Assembly: GCF_927904885.1 (NCBI RefSeq)
Contig: NZ_CAKMNW010000008.1
Span: 1 to 64,000 of the forward strand
Length of the DNA: 64,000 bases
Direction of reading: 5' to 3'
Source of the DNA: Candidatus Nitrotoga sp. M5
Lineage (GTDB): Bacteria; Pseudomonadota; Gammaproteobacteria; Burkholderiales; Gallionellaceae
The position numbers were made by a program, and so were the translations under genes. Shown here in pieces: positions 58,586 to 64,000 of the stretch (position 1 is the first letter of the stretch; each line of letters begins with the position of its first letter). The notes below the pieces were generated by a model. The model was not told the DNA's origin. It worked only from the letters and a program-made list of their open reading frames with translations, and searched no databases.

Positions 58586-60601
58586 TCACAGTGCAGCAAT
58601 TCCTTCCTCCGTTGTCCTTAGCGGTAGCCAGACCGTGATGCAGGTGCCTTGACCCTCAGCACTTTCTACCGCCACCGCGCCTCCATGCAGCTCAGCAAGT
58701 CCCCTTACTATCGCCAAACCTAATCCCGTCCCTTCGAATTCGCGCGCCAAACTGCTATCAATCTGGTTGAAAGGTGTGAACAGTCGTTCAAAATTTTCAT
58801 GAGCGATGCCGATTCCGCTATCGGTGACGTTAATTTCAATGAAATCTGAAGTTTTGTTATCACTCCAGGGGAGACTCAGCCCCGCCCATCTACCGTTTAG
58901 CTGGCCGACTTGGGCACGCGACACGCGGTGGGCACGCAGGGTGACATCACCGCCGCCTGGAGTAAACTTAACTGCATTAGAGAGCAGGTTATAAACAATT
59001 TGCTTGATTTTGTGCGTATCTGCCTGGATATCTCTCAACCCATCGGCGATATCCAAGTTGAGGTGAATGTGTTGGGCAGCAGCTTTCTCCCTGACCATAA
59101 ATAGGCTGTTGGAAAATAGTAAAGCCAGATCGATCTGCTCCAGATGGAGGTTCATCTTGCCGGCTTCCACTTTTGATAGATCCAGGATATCGTTGATCAG
59201 AGCCAATTGATGTTGGCCGCTCTCAAAAATGTCACCTATATAGCCACGTTGCTCATCTGTCAGATCGCCCGTCAGACCATTCTTGAGCACCTCAGAAAAA
59301 CCGATTATGGCGTTAAGTGGCGTTCTTAATTCGTGCGACATAGTAGACAAAAACTCCGATTTCATTCGGTTCGTCGCCTCCAATTCAACGTTCCTCTGCT
59401 GCACCTGCTCATACTTTTTCTGCTCTGCCTCTGCTTGCTTTCTGGCGGTCAAATCTCTTATCACCACAATATAAAGCTGCCCAATATTGAAATGAATTTC
59501 ACGCGTTTTGAATTCCAGCGGAAAATTTGTGCCATTCTTGCGCACGCCCATCACTTCCCGGCTGACTCCAGGATCTGTGGGTTTATTCAACTGATGATGT
59601 CGTTCAAGAGAACTATTTCTCTGCTCTTGGCTTGGCTCTTGCGTCAGCAGACTCGCATTTTTACCAATGATCTCGTTTCCTTTGTAGCCAAAAATATACT
59701 CCGCGGCCGGGTTGAATATTTCGATCACATCGCTTTCATTGATTGCAATGATGCCTTCATCCACGTTGTCCAGCACTGCACGGATATGCGCTTCGCTGTC
59801 ACGTACTTGGCCGATAACCTTCACCAAGTTATCGTGAATTTCCTTCATAGCTTTCATCAGTTGGCCAATTTCATTTGATGAGCTGACTTCGATTCGCTGT
59901 TTCAAATCTCCTGCGGCAACGCCTCGGGCAATCCTCACTACACTTTCCAGTGGCTGGGAAATAGCACGGACAAGCGTAAAGCCAATCCATACAGCTAGCC
60001 CCAGACCAATGATTGCTGTAGCAATAAGAATGTTGCGAATAATATCGTAGCGATTCTGTACCACTTCATATTCCTGTTTGGAGACACTCAATTGCAGCTT
60101 GCCAAGTGCCTTGATTCCTTGCTCAAGGCGTTGATAGAGAGGCCGGATATTTTCCGTAAAAATTCTGCTCGCTTTCGTTATTTCGTTTGCCTGCAAAGCT
60201 TCTATTGCTGGATAAAGGCCTTGGTTAAAGAATTTTCTTCGGTCATAGTCAAATTTAGCCGCCAGTATTTTTTCTTCAGGTGTTAGATAGGTGACCATGT
60301 AGGCTTCCCATATCTTGTCGATCTCCGCGTTATTCCTATCAAGCTTTGCAATATTAATGCTAATTTCATCGGGCGTCGGCGTCTCCAGGCTGGTCTTTAT
60401 TGCGATGCGGTTACGTAATATCAACGATCCAATGTCCGTTAACTGATCGAGTGCAACGATGCGGTCCTCATAAACGGTTTTCAGGCTGTCTCTCGCTTTG
60501 CTCATTCCAAACAAAGAGACCGATTCAACTCCTAACAGCATGACTGATATGGAAAAAATGGTAACGATTAAGCGCGATTTTATGGTCAAATCTTTAAACA
60601 T
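58586..60601 (-). CDS. HAMP-PAS sensor histidine kinase
   Basis: A 671-residue sensor. Two membrane helices (about 10-30 and 188-210) enclose a four-helix-bundle type periplasmic sensor. A HAMP domain follows (about 212-262), a PAS domain (about 270-385), HisKA with the phospho-His in MSHELRTPLNAIIGF (about 423) and HATPase with NLLSNAVKFTPGG, DSGIGI and GTGLGL. It lacks a receiver. The nearest receiver is the REC-GAF-GGDEF-EAL protein just downstream on the same strand, a plausible partner. Confidence 0.92.
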   Translation of the reverse strand: MFKDLTIKSRLIVTIFSISVMLLGVESVSLFGMSKARDSLKTVYEDRIVALDQLTDIGSLILRNRIAIKTSLETPTPDEISINIAKLDRNNAEIDKIWEAYMVTYLTPEEKILAAKFDYDRRKFFNQGLYPAIEALQANEITKASRIFTENIRPLYQRLEQGIKALGKLQLSVSKQEYEVVQNRYDIIRNILIATAIIGLGLAVWIGFTLVRAISQPLESVVRIARGVAAGDLKQRIEVSSSNEIGQLMKAMKEIHDNLVKVIGQVRDSEAHIRAVLDNVDEGIIAINESDVIEIFNPAAEYIFGYKGNEIIGKNASLLTQEPSQEQRNSSLERHHQLNKPTDPGVSREVMGVRKNGTNFPLEFKTREIHFNIGQLYIVVIRDLTARKQAEAEQKKYEQVQQRNVELEATNRMKSEFLSTMSHELRTPLNAIIGFSEVLKNGLTGDLTDEQRGYIGDIFESGQHQLALINDILDLSKVEAGKMNLHLEQIDLALLFSNSLFMVREKAAAQHIHLNLDIADGLRDIQADTHKIKQIVYNLLSNAVKFTPGGGDVTLRAHRVSRAQVGQLNGRWAGLSLPWSDNKTSDFIEINVTDSGIGIAHENFERLFTPFNQIDSSLAREFEGTGLGLAIVRGLAELHGGAVAVESAEGQGTCITVWLPLRTTEEGIAAL

Positions 60602-60889
60602 ATTAGTTAAGGTTACTGGTTTGTGTTGCGGCTAGGCCACTGTTAACCATCTAAATACACTGCTTTCCAATCACTATTAACTTGCTGCACAACCGTTTGA
60701 GCAACAGGCCAGACTCTGAATGATTAATACATAAATAGTAAAGTAATCCCCGGCTTTGCAAGGGGGACTCACTAGGTATGACAGTGCGCTACGGCTTGCC
60801 AGAATTTACTGACATGACAAAAGGTTAGTGGAATCATAAGAGCGTATCAGAGTCTTTGTCATACGAAGTAAAATTGCAAGTATCACGTA

Positions 60890-61262
60890 GAGCTTATACC
60901 TAAGGCACGAAAAAATATTTTCGGGCAATCTTCAAATATCTTGGTGAGGAATTTCGTGAGTTGGCGAAACAAAAGTGATGTCATATTGTGGAATGGCGCT
61001 TGATACTGGATCATGTGCATGTCTGCATCAATACTCCACAGAAACATCGGGTGTCGTACGTGATTGGTTATAAAAAGGCAAATTTGCGATATCGAATGCA
61101 AGACGATTCGCAGGCAAAACACGGGATTTATGGGAGAAAATTTTTAAGGAGCGAGGGTATTTCGTGACAACGACAGGATTTGAAGAAGAAATGGTCAGAG
61201 CGTGCGCCAGAAATTCAGATAAAAAAAGTGCGCAATACGACCAGCCGCAAATGGGAGTGTGA
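60890..61262 (+). pseudogene. Relic of an IS200/IS605-type (Y1) transposase
   Basis: The plus strand reads, across frames, ARKNIFGQ, then EWRLILDHVHVCINTPQKHR and VSYVIGYKKAN, a shift, and ERGYFVTTTGFEEEMVRACARN ending near 61262. The DHVHVCI segment is the HUH histidine motif of TnpA (Y1) transposases, and the C-terminal GYFVST-type segment matches the IS200 group. At least two frameshifts; no intact start. The left part near 60900 (ARKNIFG) marks the N-terminal side. Confidence 0.7.
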
Positions 61263-61475
61263 GCTAGTGACTTTAGGCTCCCCACGATTCCACCCCTATG
61301 AGAGGGGTTCACAAAATAAAAGCCACTTCTAAAGCCCATAGCTCAGCCAGAGAATACTTGCTGGCACTGTGAAATTGTTACACTTTGCTCTGGGTGAACT
61401 TTAACTATTTTAGAAAAGCCCGTTATTAAATAGCCAACCTAAATCTACTGACCGCTGCACCACCAATTTTATTGA

Positions 61476-62762
61476 CTAACAGCCTTTGAATTGATAAACG
61501 AGCTGCCCGCCAACAAAGGTAAAATGCACGCGACCCTGCAATTCCATGCCGATGAATGGCGTATTTTTCCCTTGGCTTTTCAATGCCGCAGATTCGACCT
61601 TCCAATACACTTCTGGATCGAACACGCATACATCGGCAGCGGCTCCGACAGACAGATGACCAGCGTCCAAACCTAATATAAGCGCAGGCTGGAGAGTTAT
61701 CTTGGCGAGCCCATCGGAGAGTGCACGATGGCTCTGCCTCGCCCATTTGAGGGTCAGTGGAAGCAGCAATTCCAATCCAGTAGCACCTGCTTCGGCCTCA
61801 GCAAAAGGCAGTTGTTTGGCATCGTCGTCCACTGGAGTGTGATCAGAACAAATGGCGTCTATGGATCCGTCTAACAATCCGGAATGTAATGCATCACGGT
61901 CGCGTTGACTACGCAACGGTGGTACCAGGTGACAATTGGCATCAAAAAATCCGATATCCATTTCGGACAGGTGTACATGATTGGCAGACACATCACAGGT
62001 AAGCGCCAATCCTTGTTGTTTGGCGGTACGCACCTGTGCCACTCCGCCTGCACTGGAGATCCGGCAGATATGCAACCGCACGCCGGTCTCATGCGCCAAT
62101 TGCAGCATGGTGGACAGCGCAATGGTTTCCGCACAGACGGGAATGGCGGGCAAGCCCAACCGTGTAGCAACTTCCCCGTCGTGAGCCACGCCGTCGCGTG
62201 TCAGGAAACTATCTTGTGGACGCAACCAAACACTGAAACCAAAGGTGGCGGCGTATTGCATTGCGCGCATCAATACACGAGTGTCAGTAAGAGTAGCATC
62301 GGCTTGACTGAAAGCTATGCAACCGGCATCGGCCAATTCAGCCATCTCGGTAAGCTCCACACCTTTTAGCCCTCGGGTCAGCGCGCCCACAGGACGAACG
62401 CGCGCCTTATTCAATTCTCGAGCGCGATGCTTGAGCATCTCTACCAGCCCCGGTTCATCCAACGGCGGATCAGTGTCCGGCGGACATGCCAGTGTCGTGA
62501 TGCCGCCGGCCACTGCTGCGTCCATCTCGGATTCAAGCGTAGCCCTGTATTCGTAACCTGGCTCGCGCAGACGCGCGGCAAGATCAATCAAGCCGGGGGC
62601 AACCACAAGGCCTGTCGCATCAATCACTTGTTGCGCCACAAAATCTTCTGGGGCACTGCCAACAGCAACCACTTTGCCTGCCGTGATAAATAAATCGCGG
62701 AGACCATCGATTTGATTTTTTGGATCAATCAAATGTCCGTTCTTAATCTGGATGTTCATCAT
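61476..62762 (-). CDS. Dihydroorotase-like PyrC', probably non-catalytic
   Basis: A 428-residue amidohydrolase-fold protein overlapping pyrB. In active dihydroorotases the first metal motif is DxHxHxREPG; here it reads [10 protein letters not shown], so both zinc-binding histidines are gone. Other segments remain ([30 protein letters not shown]). This is the pattern of the inactive PyrC' of Pseudomonas-type complexes, which assembles with PyrB and is needed for its dodecamer but has no dihydroorotase activity. An active PyrC must be encoded elsewhere. Confidence 0.93.
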   Translation of the reverse strand: MMNIQIKNGHLIDPKNQIDGLRDLFITAGKVVAVGSAPEDFVAQQVIDATGLVVAPGLIDLAARLREPGYEYRATLESEMDAAVAGGITTLACPPDTDPPLDEPGLVEMLKHRARELNKARVRPVGALTRGLKGVELTEMAELADAGCIAFSQADATLTDTRVLMRAMQYAATFGFSVWLRPQDSFLTRDGVAHDGEVATRLGLPAIPVCAETIALSTMLQLAHETGVRLHICRISSAGGVAQVRTAKQQGLALTCDVSANHVHLSEMDIGFFDANCHLVPPLRSQRDRDALHSGLLDGSIDAICSDHTPVDDDAKQLPFAEAEAGATGLELLLPLTLKWARQSHRALSDGLAKITLQPALILGLDAGHLSVGAAADVCVFDPEVYWKVESAALKSQGKNTPFIGMELQGRVHFTFVGGQLVYQFKGC

Positions 62763-63712
62763 CCAACTCCCGCCAAAGTGCTCATCACCGCCATGCGAAC
62801 CGCAATGCCAAAAGTAACTTGTGGCAAGATCACCGATTGTGTCCCATCTGCAACGCTGGAATCGATTTCAACACCACGATTCATCGGTCCCGGGTGCATC
62901 ACTATTGCATCCGTTTTGGCAAGCACCAATTTTTCCCGAGTAAGACCATAGTATTTGAAATATTCTTGTGCACTGGGCAACACCGCGCCCTGCATTCGCT
63001 CATTCTGCAAACGCAACATCATCACCACATCGACATCGCGTAATCCCTGCGTCATATCGTGGTATACCTGCACCCCAAGCTTGTCGGCACCGCTTGGCAA
63101 CAAGGTCTTGGGGGCAATGACGCGAACTTCCGGCACACCTAAGGTGGTCAGGGCATGAATCTGAGAACGCGCCACGCGCGAATGCAGTATATCCCCAACG
63201 ATCGCTACTCGCAGGTTATGAAATTCTTTCTTGTAATGACGGATGGTGAACATGTCGAGCAGCGCTTGTGTCGGGTGTGCATGGCGCCCGTCACCGGCAT
63301 TAATCACATGAATTTCCGGCGCAACATGCTTGGCGATAAGGTGAGCTGCACCACTCTGCGAGTGGCGTACCACGAACATGTCAGCGTGCATGGCGCATAA
63401 ATTATCGACAGTATCTAGCAAAGTTTCGCCTTTACTGGCAGAGGAAGAGCCAATGTTCAAATTGACCACATCGGCCGAAAGACGCTTGGCAGCAATCTCG
63501 AACGTAGTACGGGTGCGAGTGCTGCTTTCAAAAAAAATATTGAATATTGACTTGCCATGCAACAATGGAATTTTTTTTATATCGCGCCCTTCAGTCACAC
63601 TCATAAAGGAAGCCGCTGTATCTAAAATACTTCGCAAGATAGGTGCTGGCAGCCCCTCAGTAGAGAGTAAGTGCTGCAGCTCACCATGTTTGTTGAGTTG
63701 TGGATTGTTCAT
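62759..63712 (-). CDS. pyrB: Aspartate carbamoyltransferase catalytic subunit
   Basis: A 317-residue enzyme joining aspartate and carbamoyl phosphate in pyrimidine synthesis. The carbamoyl-phosphate loop [10 protein letters not shown] (about 60-69), the HPTQALLDM segment and HPGPMNRG (about 275) are intact. It overlaps ruvX (ATGA) and pyrC' by a few bases. The partner PyrC' indicates the large class-A type complex rather than the PyrI type. Confidence 0.97.
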   Translation of the reverse strand: MNNPQLNKHGELQHLLSTEGLPAPILRSILDTAASFMSVTEGRDIKKIPLLHGKSIFNIFFESSTRTRTTFEIAAKRLSADVVNLNIGSSSASKGETLLDTVDNLCAMHADMFVVRHSQSGAAHLIAKHVAPEIHVINAGDGRHAHPTQALLDMFTIRHYKKEFHNLRVAIVGDILHSRVARSQIHALTTLGVPEVRVIAPKTLLPSGADKLGVQVYHDMTQGLRDVDVVMMLRLQNERMQGAVLPSAQEYFKYYGLTREKLVLAKTDAIVMHPGPMNRGVEIDSSVADGTQSVILPQVTFGIAVRMAVMSTLAGVG

Positions 63713-64000
63713 GCAATGTGTTCTATGGCGGGCTCATCAAAGTAAGCTTGCAAAATTTGTTGCGCCGCGACTTGGTCGAGCAGCGGCTTTTGCTTGATAC
63801 CACGTATTCCCATCTCTGCCAGCTGAGAACTTGCGGAAGTAGAAGTATATCGTTCATCCACTAAAAGAGTGGGCAAATCAAAGCGCCCTTCGAGGCGCTG
63901 AGCGAAGCGGCGACATAAGCGGGTTAGTTCGTGGGGCGTACCATCATCATGACAGGGCAACCCCACTACCAGTGCAGATGGCTCCCATTCTCGAATGAGC
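63709..64000 (-). CDS. ruvX: Putative pre-16S rRNA nuclease/Holliday-junction resolvase YqgF (5' part outside window)
   Basis: The last 96 codons of YqgF/Ruv[28 protein letters not shown] and a stop overlapping the pyrB start. The N-terminal D-containing motif is outside the window. The family is now thought to process 16S rRNA. It begins the ruvX-pyrB-pyrC' operon segment visible here. Confidence 0.93.
   Translation of the reverse strand, partial: LIREWEPSALVVGLPCHDDGTPHELTRLCRRFAQRLEGRFDLPTLLVDERYTSTSASSQLAEMGIRGIKQKPLLDQVAAQQILQAYFDEPAIEHIA

Overview
The window is chromosomal DNA from a betaproteobacterium. The family-level gene order (mlaFEDCB, an ABC-2 pair, murA, hisGD; kdsDC, lptCAB, rpoN, hpf, ptsN, hprK, rapZ; zapB, zapA, 6S RNA; dapF, DUF484, xerC; ruvX, pyrB, pyrC') fits Nitrosomonadales-like lineages such as Gallionellaceae or Nitrosomonadaceae. 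That placement is inference from synteny and protein style; no rRNA lies in the window. Oxygen-dependent HemF, c-type cytochromes and a haem-copper-type subunit indicate a respiring organism that meets oxygen.

Layout. 1-2203 (minus): a cytochrome operon with a 33-residue membrane peptide, a dihaem c4-type cytochrome, a membrane-anchored monohaem cytochrome c, and the start of a haem-copper oxidase/NO-reductase-type subunit that runs off the window. 2668-2744: tRNA-Arg(CCG). 3303-4996: argA and yggX. 5063-13265: an accessory zone with a palindromic repeat, a PfkB-type sugar/nucleoside kinase, a dead IS1595-type element, a PPK2-CbpM-CbpA stress module, and relics of mtfA, a DUF389 gene and phosphoketolase around an intact DUF1840 gene. 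It ends with two membrane-protein reading frames and the first copy of a 137-bp MITE-like repeat. 13366-15262: a decayed STAND-type (P-loop plus TPR) gene.

15219-45728 is almost entirely housekeeping: dsbC, ubiH-like, dusB-fis, purH, purD, hemF, the Mla phospholipid transport operon, murA, hisGD, the Kdo/LPS transport and rpoN operon, ubiX, zapBA with 6S RNA, an EVE protein, a TSUP permease, dapF, DUF484 and xerC. A broken NusG-domain-II gene sits after rapZ.

46309-60601 is a signalling zone. It holds a REC-EAL protein beside a large hybrid histidine kinase whose periplasmic sensor carries a CxxCH haem motif, and a REC-GAF-GGDEF-EAL protein beside a HAMP-PAS histidine kinase. Between them are hicAB (with a shortened HicB), relics of an IS630 transposase and possibly of a type I methylase, a glutaredoxin-like protein and oligopeptidase A. 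Two further MITE copies lie here. 60890-61262 is an IS200/IS605-type relic. 61476-64000 (minus) is ruvX-pyrB-pyrC', where PyrC' lacks the metal-binding HxH and is expected to be the structural, non-catalytic partner of aspartate transcarbamoylase.

The least explained items are the compact cytochrome operon with its very small membrane peptide, the two dispersed palindromic repeat families, and the haem-motif hybrid kinase paired with an EAL regulator. I did not find a clear new defence or mobile system; the one candidate for a conflict-system gene (the STAND gene) is broken.
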